Notes: generated by a model from the letters alone, not told the origin. A DNA stretch of 47,613 nt from a bacterium (GCA_016124515.1 WGNN01000016.1:1-47613); one strand, 5' to 3'; positions 8,276 to 18,276 are shown, numbered from the stretch's first letter. Numbers and translations are program-made.

Positions 8276-9586
8276 TTAGTCGTTGGTAAACAAAATAAGG
8301 CGTACGCGGCGGTTTCTTGAGCGGCCTGCCTCTGTTTGGTTGCTTGCCAAAGGCGAGGCTGCACCCACAGCTACCGTTCTGATATTAGCTTCTTCCACAC
8401 CGTTTTGTCTCAGGTATTCTTTCACGCGGTCTGAGCGCTTTTGCGAAACCAACAAATTGGCCGCCTCAGAACCAATATTGTCTGAAAAGCCCTGTAGCTC
8501 AATAGATACATTTGTGCGTTGCTTTATGATGGAAATAAACAAATCGAGCTTGGCTTTTGCCGAGTCGTTTAAATCTGTTGAATTGAACGCAAAAAACACG
8601 TATTGTGGAGTGGCCTGACCTTTTTCGTCAAGTTCGGCTATGATGTTTTCGTCGTTTTCCTGTGGCAGGCTATCTGTTTCCGCTTCATCTATTTTGGCCA
8701 AATTCGGTGATTTGGTTTTTTTCTTTTGGCAACTGAAAATATCCGCCATTCCGCCATTTCTATTGCTCACAAAATAGGCCATGGAATCGCCGTAGTAGGA
8801 GAAGTAGGCATCAACATAGGCGGAGTTTACTTCTGCTCCCAAATGGATGGGCTCCGACCATTTCAAATACTTGTCATCATCAGTTTTTGAGTAATAAATA
8901 TCATATCCACCCAAGCCACCGGGGCGGTCCGATGCAAAAAACAAAAGTGAGTCCCCCACCAAAAAAGGCGAAATTTCATTGGAAAGTGTATTGATGCCGC
9001 GGGTATAAAACATAATCCACCGTGTTCTGAATTTTCTGAAAACCACTATTTCAAAACCACGTTTTTCTAATGAATCATGTTTTATACAAGCTATTACTGT
9101 TTCGCCGTCGGGCAACACATGCATGCCATAAAGGGCGTTTGCAGTAGATGGCATAGGCAATGCCTCGTTTTGTATTATTTTGCTTCTGCCCAAATGCACA
9201 TTCACCTGTCTGAAACCTTGCTGGTTTTCGGTTTCGGTATTTTGCAAAAATAAATTCTGGTTTACGGAGTCAAAACCCACTACGGCATCGCTCATGTTGG
9301 TATTCAGCATGGTATAGTTGCCGGGCTTTTGCCATGAGCCATTGGCATTTTTTGAAACCCAAATGTCGTGTCCTGAGTTTTGTCCGCCCACATTATTTTC
9401 ATGTCCAAATCGCACGAAATAGAAGCTTTTGCCATCGGGCGATAACAAAGGATAGCTTTCTTCGGCGGCAGAATTCAATGCGGTTACTTCTTCGCAGTTT
9501 TCAAAAGACAAGCTGTCGTTTTGTTGTGCGAATACCGGGTTTAGCGCAAGCCAAAAAAGTACAATATATATAATAAAAATGCGCAT
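8276..9586 (-). CDS. OmpA-family protein with PD40-like propeller repeats
   Basis: A 436-residue periplasmic or outer-membrane-associated protein. A signal peptide ends at about residue 21 (NPVFAQ). Residues about 35-290 carry TolB/PD40-like propeller repeats (YPLLSPDGKSFYFVR, LLFFASDRPGGLGGYDIYYS, AYFVSNRNGG). The OmpA C-terminal domain occupies 329-436; D369 (SDNIG) and R384 (SQKRS) are spaced 15 residues apart like the peptidoglycan-binding pair of E. coli OmpA. The pairing of a propeller with an OmpA domain next to a PorP/SprF gene recalls PorE of the Porphyromonas T9SS, but the TPR domain of PorE is missing, so this is not PorE itself. The start codon follows the stop of the PorP/SprF gene by one base, indicating translational coupling. 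Confidence 0.85.
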   Translation of the reverse strand: MRIFIIYIVLFWLALNPVFAQQNDSLSFENCEEVTALNSAAEESYPLLSPDGKSFYFVRFGHENNVGGQNSGHDIWVSKNANGSWQKPGNYTMLNTNMSDAVVGFDSVNQNLFLQNTETENQQGFRQVNVHLGRSKIIQNEALPMPSTANALYGMHVLPDGETVIACIKHDSLEKRGFEIVVFRKFRTRWIMFYTRGINTLSNEISPFLVGDSLLFFASDRPGGLGGYDIYYSKTDDDKYLKWSEPIHLGAEVNSAYVDAYFSYYGDSMAYFVSNRNGGMADIFSCQKKKTKSPNLAKIDEAETDSLPQENDENIIAELDEKGQATPQYVFFAFNSTDLNDSAKAKLDLFISIIKQRTNVSIELQGFSDNIGSEAANLLVSQKRSDRVKEYLRQNGVEEANIRTVAVGAASPLASNQTEAGRSRNRRVRLILFTND

Positions 9587-9587
9587 A

Positions 9588-10601
9588 TTACCACAGGTGT
9601 TTTATAGCTTTTGAATTGTTGAAATACAGGCTCAAGCCTATTTCGTGTGTGCCGTTTTGGTAGGTTGACAATCCGCCGGTAGTGGCTTCGTAGGTGTAGT
9701 TTATGAGAAATTTGTGCAACAAGCGACAACCGGCTCTGAAATTGGCAGCGGCACCGGGACGGTAATTCACGGCCACCCAAAATATTTTTTGCCAGCGCAT
9801 TTTTATTCCAATACTGCTAGTGACAGGTGCTCCGCCTACCCCGAAAATATTGAGCACGGGAGCCAGTTCAAGTTGATTGCCAAGATTGAAAATATAACTT
9901 GCATTAAAAGTTTCGTGCATACGCAATTTGAAGGCAGATGCGGTAAGCATTTTGTCAAAAGGGGCGTTTTGAAGCAATTGACTACTTGAAAAACCTATAT
10001 AAAATTGGCGCGAATAAAACACCGCGCCAAAGTTGGCGTCCATAAATTGGGCGGCTACATTTTGCTGTTGGTATTCATTATAAACCGCATCGCCCGGCTG
10101 CAACACCCACAAATTGCTGCGGTTTATTTGCAGATAGCTCAGCCCCAAGGCAGCCCCAAGGCTCAGGTTGTATTTTTCGCCCACAAGCAGGTGGTAGGCG
10201 TAGTTCAGCTGTGTGGTCCATTTGTTAAAAACCCCGGCGTCATCAGTCATTATATTTATTCCAAAAGCACTGTGTGTGATTTTTTGTGTTCTTCTCACTT
10301 GGGCGGTGGGTTTGTACATGCGGTTGTTGCTCAAAGGCAATCCGCAGGGAAACACGGTGTCTATCTGCGTTTTTTTCAACCTGAAACCGAATGACAAAAA
10401 TTCTTGAACCGGTGCATCTTTTATACCCAGCCATTGTTGGCGGTAGGCCAGGTTGAGCATTCCGCCGCGCTCAAGTCCGGTAAATGCGGGGTTGTAGGCA
10501 TACTGTGCCATTACAGGCTGAGAATACACGCCTTGCTGTTGTGCAAAACCGGTTGTTACCAGCCTTAAAATAAAAATAATATAGAGTAAAGTATTTTTCA
10601 T
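9588..10601 (-). CDS. PorP/SprF family type IX secretion membrane protein
   Basis: A 337-residue outer-membrane protein. A signal peptide (NTLLYIIFILRLVTTGFAQ) is followed by the family hallmark QPVMAQYAYNPAFTG and YRQQWLGIKDAP. The rest alternates barrel-like strands (SHSAFGINIMTD, YAYHLLVGEKYNLSLGAALGLSY). Proteins of this family are required for secretion or surface attachment of their neighbouring T9SS cargo, as shown for SprF and SprB in Flavobacterium johnsoniae. The gene sits three bases after the stop of the giant type B cargo gene and one base before the PD40-OmpA gene, so the three are almost certainly co-transcribed. Its job here is inferred to be export or anchoring of the 1597-residue protein. 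Confidence 0.9.
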   Translation of the reverse strand: MKNTLLYIIFILRLVTTGFAQQQGVYSQPVMAQYAYNPAFTGLERGGMLNLAYRQQWLGIKDAPVQEFLSFGFRLKKTQIDTVFPCGLPLSNNRMYKPTAQVRRTQKITHSAFGINIMTDDAGVFNKWTTQLNYAYHLLVGEKYNLSLGAALGLSYLQINRSNLWVLQPGDAVYNEYQQQNVAAQFMDANFGAVFYSRQFYIGFSSSQLLQNAPFDKMLTASAFKLRMHETFNASYIFNLGNQLELAPVLNIFGVGGAPVTSSIGIKMRWQKIFWVAVNYRPGAAANFRAGCRLLHKFLINYTYEATTGGLSTYQNGTHEIGLSLYFNNSKAIKHLW

Positions 10602-10604
10602 AGG

Positions 10605-13600
10605 CTATTCTAATATGGTTACATGTCCGGTAATTCCGGTGGAAATACCATCGGCTTCTATAACAAAATAATAAGATGCGGGGGGTACGGGCGAGCCGTT
10701 GTAGCTGCCATCCCATTGTTCGCTGTTGTTTTCGGTTGAAAAAATGAGCCCGCCCCAGCGGTTGTAAATGCTTACTTTGCTGTTGTATAGCAATTCCAGA
10801 TTTTTTATGACCCAAGTATCATTTGTGCCATCATTATTGGGGGTAAATGCCGTGGGTATTTCAAGACTCACTACTTTTATTTCAATAGCGGCTTTGGCAT
10901 CACAGTGGTCGGGCGAGCTAACGGTAACGGTGGCTGTAAAATTATTTTCGCTTCTACCACCTGTTTTTGATTTATCGGGGTCTGTAAAAATATAAGCCGG
11001 GCTCCAACTGTAATTGCTTGCAGAATCAGAGAGGGCTTCAAGCTCAAAATAATCGTTGGTAATGGTGGTGAGCGAATCGGGATTAATGGATACTTTTAAG
11101 GGCGTTTTTGGCCAGACTTTAAAGCTATTTCCCGCCGATTGACAGCCCTTGTCATCAATGGCTTTTACAGTATATTCGGTTTTGTATTTGGGTTTTAAAA
11201 TATAACTGTCATCCTTTATTTTGATAATATTACAATGCGGTTTGTTGCACTCAAGGGTGAAAATGTAGGGTTTGTTGCCACCTTGTGCGTTTAGGTTCAA
11301 ACCGTACTCATCGCCGCGGCAAATTGACACGTCAGTTAAATGCCGGATGATGAGAGAATCGGGTCCTTTTATTTTTCTTGTTATTGTTTTGCTACAACCC
11401 ATTTCGTCACTTATTAGAGCTGTATAGCTGCCTGCGCCTAAATTCTTCAAAGAATAACCTTTTACCTGAGGCTTGGTTTGCCACAGCACTTCTTTGCTGC
11501 CCGTGCCGCCATTTACTATAAGCGAAATAAGACCATTTTTATCGCCAAAGCAGTTTAAATTTATCTTATCCACTATTATAGGTCGCAAAGAGTCGGGTTG
11601 AAAAACCCTGAGATTAAAGGTTTCTGTGCAATGGTGTTTGGTTTCTAAAATGGCGGATGCGGAATAATAACCGGGGTTGCTGTACTGATGACTCACTTTT
11701 GTGGCGGTTTGTTTGCTACCATCGCCAAAAGTCCAATAAATAGTGTCGAGCGTATCGTTATAGGTGTTATAATTTGGAGTAAAAGTCATTTCGTCGCCAA
11801 AACAAACGGAGTCTGATTCAAAGCTGAAATCAGGTTTTTTGTATATCGTGATTTGTTTACTTAGTGAGTCACTACAGCCCTTTTTACTTTGTGCTATTAG
11901 TGTTATGTTGTAGCTGCCCGGGGTATATTTATGGCCCGCAGATTGTCCTTTTTGCTTGTTGTTGTCGCCAAAATGCCACCACCAGGCTATGCCACCTTTT
12001 TTACCTGTACTTTTATTATTAAACATACAGGTTTCGTATTCGCAAAATTGTTCCGCAGAAAAATTTACATGCACCAGTGTGTCGTTCAGTACTTTTATAC
12101 TTTGCGTATCTGCACATTGGTTTGAATCTACAGCCGATATAAGTTGCACCGTAAACGAATCGAAATTGCTGTAGCGGTGGTTGAAACTGTTTTTGAGAAA
12201 AGCAGCGGAGCCATTGCTGAATTTGCGGCTTTTGCCATCGCCAAATTGCCATGTATAATGGTAATGCGGATTGTTTTGTGTGGTTTGTAGCTTGAAATTA
12301 AATACTTCAGAGGTGCAGGGCTTGGTATATGTGATTTTTGACTTGGGCAATTCAAATATTTCAATTGCTTGTGTATCAGTGTCAATGCAGCCATTGCGGT
12401 CGGTTATGGATAGGGTGATGTTGTATGTACCCGCTTTGCTGTATTGGTAGTTGGTAACTAAGCTGTGGCTCGTGTCGCCATTATCAAAATTCCAGGTTAT
12501 TTTTCGGGCGGGGCTCTTGTAATTCAGGTGCTTTTGTAGCTCAATGGCTTGGTTTATACAATTGTTGTTGGTATTAAAATTAACGGTAAGCGGATGTTCA
12601 AGGTCTATGAGCAAACTTGTGGTGTCCTCACAGCCTCGAAAAGAATAAGCCAGCATTTTCACGCGGGTTTTACCTTTCATTTTCATTGGGTAGGTAATAA
12701 AATTGCCCAGCATAGAGTCGCCATTCTCAAAATACCAAACCGCATGTGGGTTGCGTATATTTTTCGTGGTATTGGTTAGCGCAATCTCTTCCTTATCGCA
12801 CAAAATATCATAATTAAACTGTGGCTGTGGAATGCCACCCACAAAAATATTCCGTCTGAAAACATCCACACAATTGGAATCGCTAATGACCTTCAAGCGC
12901 GCCAAATTGAAAGTGTCGGGATGCGAAAAAACGTATTTTGGATTTTCTACAAACGATTTTGTCTGTCTTTCAAACTTCCATTCAAACCTGAGGCTGCCAT
13001 ACGAAACCGTGCTTTTGTTGGTAAAATAAAAGGTGTCGGTTATACATTTTTTGCTCTTGTAGTCAAAGAACGACTTGGGCACAGGGCCTAATATAAATTC
13101 TGTGGTATTAGATGTGTCTTGACAGAATCCCATTTTATAAATCCGCCTGAATTGTGTTTTTTGATGGATAATTTGTTGGTTCAGGAAATAATTGTCTTCA
13201 CCGGGAATATCCTTCCACCCAAATAAAGTGCGCGATTGCCATCTGTAGTGCACTTTGCGGTTAAAAGCGAAGCAATCGGCGGTTACGCTCGAAATGGCTG
13301 AATCTTCGGTGCATTTGCCAAAAATTATATTTTTGAAAACATCAGGGCACAATGCAGTTAAAAACATATCGCCCTTTCCATTATTATTTGCCTGGTACGA
13401 AGTGAGTCCGGTATATAAGCTGCTGCTGTGGCTGCTGCCCGCAAATACCTGTCCGCCATAGTAAAATTTCCCTTCGAGTATGCGGTCATTTCCTGTTCCG
13501 CCCAAATAGCTTGAAGTAATGATGCGTCCGCTACTGTCAATATTCAGAAAAAAACCTTCCATTTTTCCTTTGCTTTGCGGTTGTAGAATGTGTTTCCTGA

Positions 13601-15398
13601 AATTGTGGTGTATCATTGTCAAATCGCTGCTGTTGCTGTAACCGGTAAGCAAACCCGCCGTGTGGTACCAGTCAATTGAGGTAATATTTTCATATCCGTT
13701 GCCGCCATAATAGGTGAAAAACTGTTGCCTGCCGCGGTAGTCAAAGCCATAAATAAATGCATCGCAGGGGCCGCCGGCATATTTGTCCTGCACGGTGTCT
13801 TTCACAATTACATCAAGTTTGTTAGAATTTGAATTACCGGCTATAATAAAACTTCCCTTATAGTCAAGTTGAATAACTCGTGCGGTATCGTTTTTTTCGC
13901 CGCCTACATAAGCGCACCAGCGGTATTGTGCCTGTTTGTTGAATTTTGCCACGAAGGCATCGGTTTTTCCTGTCAGGGAGTCCTTCAGCCATACATTGGC
14001 GGGCACGGGCAGGTCGGTGCTGTTGGTCCAGCCGGTTATCACATAGTCGCCGTGCCAATTGGCGGTTACCGCCAGGGCAACATCGCTTTTGTCCCCGCCA
14101 AAATAGCTTCGTCTGCTCACCCATCCATTTGTGTCAATGGCAAATACAAAGGCATCCGTATCGCCCATTAGCTTGGTTTGAAAAGCGTTGGTATCGGTTA
14201 TTAAATCGCTGCTTGTGGTATAGCCGCATACATACATCAGGTTGTCAGCGCCTTTTTTTATACAAGTGCCTACATCGGTTTTGCTGCCGCCGTAGTAGCC
14301 CGACCAAATTATATTCCCCAAACTGTCTAACTTCAGTAAGTACAAATCATCGTCACCCGAATTATTATTGTTGAGTACATTATTTACGTTGCCCAGGTTG
14401 TTGCTTTTTGTATTTAAAAGCAAGTAGAGATTGTTATCGGGGCCGCAGGTCATTTTCACAGCTTCGTCAGCAGCGGTTCCGCCAAAATAGCCCGACCAAA
14501 CCAACTGACCATTTTTACTGAATTTACTTACAAATACGTCTTTTCCACCGCCGTAACTTGTATTCAAAACAGTGTTTTTGATAGGGAATGGCGAGCTTTC
14601 GGTCACGCCCGTCACATATAAATTGTTGGCTGTATCAATGGCAATTGTGCGGGCCTCATCGGCTTTAGTTCCACCCAAAAATGTGGACCACATTATGTAG
14701 GGGTCAATTATAATGGTTTCATCGGGTAGATAAGATTCCAAATCAAAACCTAGCTCATTTCCAGCACAACGGTAGCTTCCGGCAATTTCCTTTCCTGTTG
14801 AGGTATAGCAATAAGGTTGGTCTTCATATACAAGGCCCATGTCGCCGGCCAATTCCAACTGGCCTTGTGTGTTGGTGCGCAAAGCTTTGCTTAGTCCATT
14901 ATATTTAATACAAATGTCAGAAACCTTTCCGCCGGGGTGCACCACATATTCATATTTCAATTTATTGTCATCAGTAATAAAATATCGCAGGTCAATGGCG
15001 GGGTAAATATTATGGTAGGTTATTCGGTCGAAATGCGCGGTTGTTTTTCGTGTTTTTTCAGCTAAATTATAATAATGCGATACGGCATTTGTGCTTTCAG
15101 CGCGCAGGCTGCACATGGCCGATTGATGGCTGAATGTCAGGTCAATTTGTTGAACTTCAGTTCCTGATTTGGCTTGATTGTTATAAATGTAGCTCAGGCC
15201 ATCCTCCTCAAAAAGAACAGTAAAATTCCGTGATTTCAGGTAGTATTTTACATCAGAATCAACACCGAATTGGCCTTTGTTTTGTTCAAAATGCAGCGTT
15301 ATTTCGGGGTTGAATGCCATAGCACCTCGCAGCGCCAAACAAAAGGCTAAAATCAATAACTTGAATTTTCTTGGTTGGCAGCTTAGGTTCTTTTTCAA
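10605..15398 (-). CDS. Giant SBBP/PKD surface protein with gliding-motility type (type B) C-terminal domain
   Basis: A 1597-residue surface protein. The only start that keeps the signal peptide is a TTG at 15398, since an in-frame TAA lies two codons upstream and the next ATG (MAFNPE) falls at the end of the hydrophobic stretch. The mature N-terminus (HFEQNKGQF, then YKYNGLS-like strands up to about residue 235) resembles the domain that precedes SBBP propellers in Bacteroidota. About 235-690 are SBBP repeats (WSTFLGGTKADEA, WSGYFGG, SRRSYFGG). About 790-1280 contain PKD domains (WNFDNGDTS, WQFGDGKS, WWHFGDNN, WTFGDGSK). An SprB-like repeat follows (NCFGDKNGLISLIVNGGTG). Residues 1513-1597 are the gliding-motility-associated C-terminal domain (IPTAFTPNNDGTND, YNRWGGLIF, GTGITGHVTILE-type end). 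Probably an adhesin or matrix protein that uses the adjacent PorP/SprF. Confidence 0.9.
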   Translation of the reverse strand: MKKNLSCQPRKFKLLILAFCLALRGAMAFNPEITLHFEQNKGQFGVDSDVKYYLKSRNFTVLFEEDGLSYIYNNQAKSGTEVQQIDLTFSHQSAMCSLRAESTNAVSHYYNLAEKTRKTTAHFDRITYHNIYPAIDLRYFITDDNKLKYEYVVHPGGKVSDICIKYNGLSKALRTNTQGQLELAGDMGLVYEDQPYCYTSTGKEIAGSYRCAGNELGFDLESYLPDETIIIDPYIMWSTFLGGTKADEARTIAIDTANNLYVTGVTESSPFPIKNTVLNTSYGGGKDVFVSKFSKNGQLVWSGYFGGTAADEAVKMTCGPDNNLYLLLNTKSNNLGNVNNVLNNNNSGDDDLYLLKLDSLGNIIWSGYYGGSKTDVGTCIKKGADNLMYVCGYTTSSDLITDTNAFQTKLMGDTDAFVFAIDTNGWVSRRSYFGGDKSDVALAVTANWHGDYVITGWTNSTDLPVPANVWLKDSLTGKTDAFVAKFNKQAQYRWCAYVGGEKNDTARVIQLDYKGSFIIAGNSNSNKLDVIVKDTVQDKYAGGPCDAFIYGFDYRGRQQFFTYYGGNGYENITSIDWYHTAGLLTGYSNSSDLTMIHHNFRKHILQPQSKGKMEGFFLNIDSSGRIITSSYLGGTGNDRILEGKFYYGGQVFAGSSHSSSLYTGLTSYQANNNGKGDMFLTALCPDVFKNIIFGKCTEDSAISSVTADCFAFNRKVHYRWQSRTLFGWKDIPGEDNYFLNQQIIHQKTQFRRIYKMGFCQDTSNTTEFILGPVPKSFFDYKSKKCITDTFYFTNKSTVSYGSLRFEWKFERQTKSFVENPKYVFSHPDTFNLARLKVISDSNCVDVFRRNIFVGGIPQPQFNYDILCDKEEIALTNTTKNIRNPHAVWYFENGDSMLGNFITYPMKMKGKTRVKMLAYSFRGCEDTTSLLIDLEHPLTVNFNTNNNCINQAIELQKHLNYKSPARKITWNFDNGDTSHSLVTNYQYSKAGTYNITLSITDRNGCIDTDTQAIEIFELPKSKITYTKPCTSEVFNFKLQTTQNNPHYHYTWQFGDGKSRKFSNGSAAFLKNSFNHRYSNFDSFTVQLISAVDSNQCADTQSIKVLNDTLVHVNFSAEQFCEYETCMFNNKSTGKKGGIAWWWHFGDNNKQKGQSAGHKYTPGSYNITLIAQSKKGCSDSLSKQITIYKKPDFSFESDSVCFGDEMTFTPNYNTYNDTLDTIYWTFGDGSKQTATKVSHQYSNPGYYSASAILETKHHCTETFNLRVFQPDSLRPIIVDKINLNCFGDKNGLISLIVNGGTGSKEVLWQTKPQVKGYSLKNLGAGSYTALISDEMGCSKTITRKIKGPDSLIIRHLTDVSICRGDEYGLNLNAQGGNKPYIFTLECNKPHCNIIKIKDDSYILKPKYKTEYTVKAIDDKGCQSAGNSFKVWPKTPLKVSINPDSLTTITNDYFELEALSDSASNYSWSPAYIFTDPDKSKTGGRSENNFTATVTVSSPDHCDAKAAIEIKVVSLEIPTAFTPNNDGTNDTWVIKNLELLYNSKVSIYNRWGGLIFSTENNSEQWDGSYNGSPVPPASYYFVIEADGISTGITGHVTILE

Positions 15399-15590
15399 GG
15401 CTTAATTATTTGGTAACTAGACGGATTGTTTTTTGCTGTAGTTGCGCAAGATGCTAATTTATTTCAATTAGTCCTTACCAATTGTTCCTTTTTGGGCAAA
15501 TCAGACTAGCCAATAATAGATGTTCGATCATAAAAAGGGGGACGCATTTTTCTTTTGCTTAATGGGCTGCCGTTTTACTTTTGCTCTCCT

Positions 15591-17969
15591 ATGAGAAAGG
15601 TACTTTTTGCCATTTTGTTATTTGCCTTGAGTGCTCTGTTTATAGCAGCAAGCGCCCAAGCACTTACCTCGGCCATCAGGGGCAAAGTAATTGATAAATA
15701 CACGCAGCAACCTTTGATAGGCGCTTCGGTGTCGCTGCCCGGAACCAATCCCTTGATAGGTGCAGTGACTGATGCACAAGGACATTTTTTTCTTGACAAA
15801 GTGCCGCTTGGCCGTCACAACATTCAAGTGGTGTTTATGGGCTATGAAACTGTAAATATGAGCAACATAGAGCTCAACTCGGGAAAGGAACTTGTGCTGA
15901 ATATTGAAATGGAAGAAACGGTAATTCGCGCCGGTGAAGTGACCATTACTGCGGATAAAGAACTTGGCAAACCCGAAAACGAATTGGCCACCGTAAGCGC
16001 GCGGCAGCTTTCTATTGAAAACTCAAAACGCTATGCAGGCAGCCTGAACGATGTGAGCCGCATGGCGCAAAACTTTGCAGGTGTGCAAGGCGCCAATGAC
16101 ACGCGCAACGATTTGGTGATTCGTGGGAACTCCTCAATGGGTGTGCTCTACCGCCTTGAAGGTATGGACATACCCAACCCCAACCACTTTGCTTTGTTGG
16201 GTAGCTCGGGCGGGCCCATTTCCATTCTCAACAACAACGTGCTCGACAATTCTGATTTTTTCACCGGTGCTTTTCCTGCCCAATATGGCAACGCTTACGC
16301 CGGGGTTTTTGATTTGAAAATGCGGAATGGCTCAAACACCAAGCACGAATTTTTGGGGCAAATTGGTTTCAATGGGGTGGAGGGAATGGCCGAGGGACCT
16401 TTTAAAAAAGGGAAAAGCGCCTCGTATTTGTTCAATTATCGCTATTCAACGCTCAAGGCGCTCAAGTTTTTGGGGGTTTTCTTCGGAACCCTTGCCGTGC
16501 CTGAGTACCAAGACATCTCGTTCAAACTCAACTTTCCATCAAAAAAAGGACAGACTTCCATTTTTGGGGTGGGCGGGGTTTCGAGTATTTCTTTTTTGAA
16601 TGAAGAAAAAGGCGACAACGACATTTTTGTGCCCGGAACCCGCAACCTGCTCTATGGTACGCGTCTGGGTGCCACCGGCATTTCGCATACCATTTTGCTC
16701 AATAAAAAGAGCTTTGTTCGCATGGTGCTCAGCACACAATATTCGGCCAATAATATTGTAAACGATACACTTGACCAAAATGGTGAAAATCCATTCAACA
16801 CCTACCGAAACCGAAGTGGACAGGGGAAAAATTCATTTAATGTGGTGTATCAATACAAGTTCAACAGCCGCCATTTTATCCGCACGGGCGGCTATTTTGA
16901 CCGCCTGTTTTTTAAGCTCGACGAACGCTATTGGAGTCGTCCGGCACAGCAATACTTTCAGCAGTCTGACTACCACGGAGCCACTTATTTGTTGCAGCCT
17001 TTTGCGCAATGGCAGTTCAAATACACCACCCAATTGGTTTTTACCGCAGGTTTGCACGGGCAGTATTTTGTGCTCAACCACAAAGGCCTTGTAGAACCAC
17101 GGCTGGGCATGCGCTGGCAAGTTTCCGACCGCAGTGCCTTTAGCGCCGCTTTTGGTATGCACAGTCAGTTGCCGCCCACAAGCATGTATTTCAACAAGGT
17201 AGAAAACGCAACGGGAGCCGAAATGGCCAACAAAAACCTGGGTTTTATTCGCAGTAACCACTATGTGGTGGGTTATGACCTTACCCTAAACCACAGCACG
17301 CGTATTAAAACCGAGGCATATTACCAGCATTTGTACAACATCCCCGTTGATGCCAATGTATCAAGCTACTCGGTGCTCAATCAGGGGGCCAATTTCTATT
17401 TCAATTTTCCCGATTACCTGGTAAACAAAGGCACCGGGCAGAACTATGGCGTGGAGTTTACGCTTGAACGTTTTCTGCACAAGGGGTTTTACTATTTGGT
17501 TACCGCCTCACTTTTTAGTGCCAAATACACCGCAAGCGATGGCAAAACCTACAATACCGCCTTCAATGGTAACTATAATTTCACCTCGTTGGCGGGTTAT
17601 GAGCACAAATTGTTTCAGCAATCGGAGCGCTTGAGCAATTGGGTTTTTACCTCCAATGCGCGGTTTACACTCAACGGCGGACAGCGCTATACCCCGTTTA
17701 ACCTAACGTTGTCGCGACTGGCCGGAGTAGGGGTGCCCGACCAAAACAAAACTTTTGCTGAGCGTTTTCCCGATTATTGGCGTATTGATGCGCGATTTGG
17801 CCTTAAACGAAACGGCAAACGCATTACCCACGAGTTGGCGGCTGAGTTTCAAAATATCACCGCCCGCAAAAATGTATTTACCATACAATACAACCCCGAA
17901 ACCGGCAAGGTTGACCAACTGTACCAACTGGGGTTTTTGCCCGTGGCGCAATACAGGGTGTATTTTTAA
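15591..17969 (+). CDS. TonB-dependent receptor with carboxypeptidase-like N-terminal domain
   Basis: A 792-residue outer-membrane receptor. The ATG at 15591 begins a signal peptide (RKVLFAILLFALSALFIAASAQA); the longer frame from a TTG at 15555 has no such start. Residues 27-115 are a carboxypeptidase-regulatory-like domain (IRGKVIDKYTQQPLIGASV, TDAQGHFFLDKVPLG). A plug domain follows (NDVSRMAQNFAGVQG, RNDLVIRGNSSMGVLYRLEGMDIPNPNHF), then a long barrel ending in LPVAQYRVYF. The plug lacks the SusC-type signature and no SusD-like gene is adjacent, so the substrate cannot be named. Upstream, TTTG at 15491-15494 and TAATAGATG at 15514 are spaced by 19 bases, a poor match to the Bacteroidota promoter. 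Confidence 0.88.
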   Translation: MRKVLFAILLFALSALFIAASAQALTSAIRGKVIDKYTQQPLIGASVSLPGTNPLIGAVTDAQGHFFLDKVPLGRHNIQVVFMGYETVNMSNIELNSGKELVLNIEMEETVIRAGEVTITADKELGKPENELATVSARQLSIENSKRYAGSLNDVSRMAQNFAGVQGANDTRNDLVIRGNSSMGVLYRLEGMDIPNPNHFALLGSSGGPISILNNNVLDNSDFFTGAFPAQYGNAYAGVFDLKMRNGSNTKHEFLGQIGFNGVEGMAEGPFKKGKSASYLFNYRYSTLKALKFLGVFFGTLAVPEYQDISFKLNFPSKKGQTSIFGVGGVSSISFLNEEKGDNDIFVPGTRNLLYGTRLGATGISHTILLNKKSFVRMVLSTQYSANNIVNDTLDQNGENPFNTYRNRSGQGKNSFNVVYQYKFNSRHFIRTGGYFDRLFFKLDERYWSRPAQQYFQQSDYHGATYLLQPFAQWQFKYTTQLVFTAGLHGQYFVLNHKGLVEPRLGMRWQVSDRSAFSAAFGMHSQLPPTSMYFNKVENATGAEMANKNLGFIRSNHYVVGYDLTLNHSTRIKTEAYYQHLYNIPVDANVSSYSVLNQGANFYFNFPDYLVNKGTGQNYGVEFTLERFLHKGFYYLVTASLFSAKYTASDGKTYNTAFNGNYNFTSLAGYEHKLFQQSERLSNWVFTSNARFTLNGGQRYTPFNLTLSRLAGVGVPDQNKTFAERFPDYWRIDARFGLKRNGKRITHELAAEFQNITARKNVFTIQYNPETGKVDQLYQLGFLPVAQYRVYF

Positions 17970-18027
17970 AGTTTCTGATAACGTTTTTTTACTTAAATCT
18001 GCCAACAACCAACTTTGCTTTTGCTAC

Positions 18028-18061
18028 TTTGATTTTTGCACTTACATAGTCTTTACCTTTG
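18028..18061 (+). promoter_or_regulatory. Candidate promoter of tatA-gatA
   Basis: TACCTTTG at 18054-18061 is an exact match to the Bacteroidota -7 element TANNTTTG. A TTTG at 18028-18031 lies 22 bases before it, within the known spacing range. The start codon of tatA follows 20 bases after the element. Confidence 0.45.
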
Positions 18062-18081
18062 CGGCTCAAAATTTTTTAGTA

Positions 18082-18276
18082 ATGATGTATCTTTTTGGTA
18101 TGCCCGGCGGCTGGGAGTGGATTTTAATCATCTTGGCTATTGTACTCTTGTTTGGTGGACGAAAAATCCCTGAACTTATGCGTGGAATTGGCAAAGGCAT
18201 CCGTGAGTTTAACGATGCCAAAGGCAAGGTGAAGGAAAGCATAGAGGAAGGCATGAAAGACGACAACAACAAATAA
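18082..18276 (+). CDS. tatA: Twin-arginine translocase subunit TatA
   Basis: A 64-residue inner-membrane protein that forms the Tat export pore for folded proteins. The single membrane helix (WEWILIILAIVLLF, residues 11-24) is followed by the FGGRKIPELMRG hinge and an amphipathic helix (GIGKGIREFNDAKGKVKESIEEG), the standard TatA order and size. The ATG at 18082 is chosen; the longer open frame upstream belongs to no recognisable protein and overlaps the receptor gene. gatA starts 19 bases after its stop, and I recall tatA beside gatA in other Bacteroidota. No tatC is in the window. Confidence 0.9.
   Translation: MMYLFGMPGGWEWILIILAIVLLFGGRKIPELMRGIGKGIREFNDAKGKVKESIEEGMKDDNNK

Noticed and set aside
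8276..9586. Calling the PD40-OmpA protein PorE
   Set aside because: The TPR region of PorE is absent, so only a functional resemblance can be argued.
13946..14374. A 142-codon Arg/Cys-rich ORF opposite the giant type B gene
   Set aside because: Composition is that of a reverse frame of SBBP repeats; no homology recalled.
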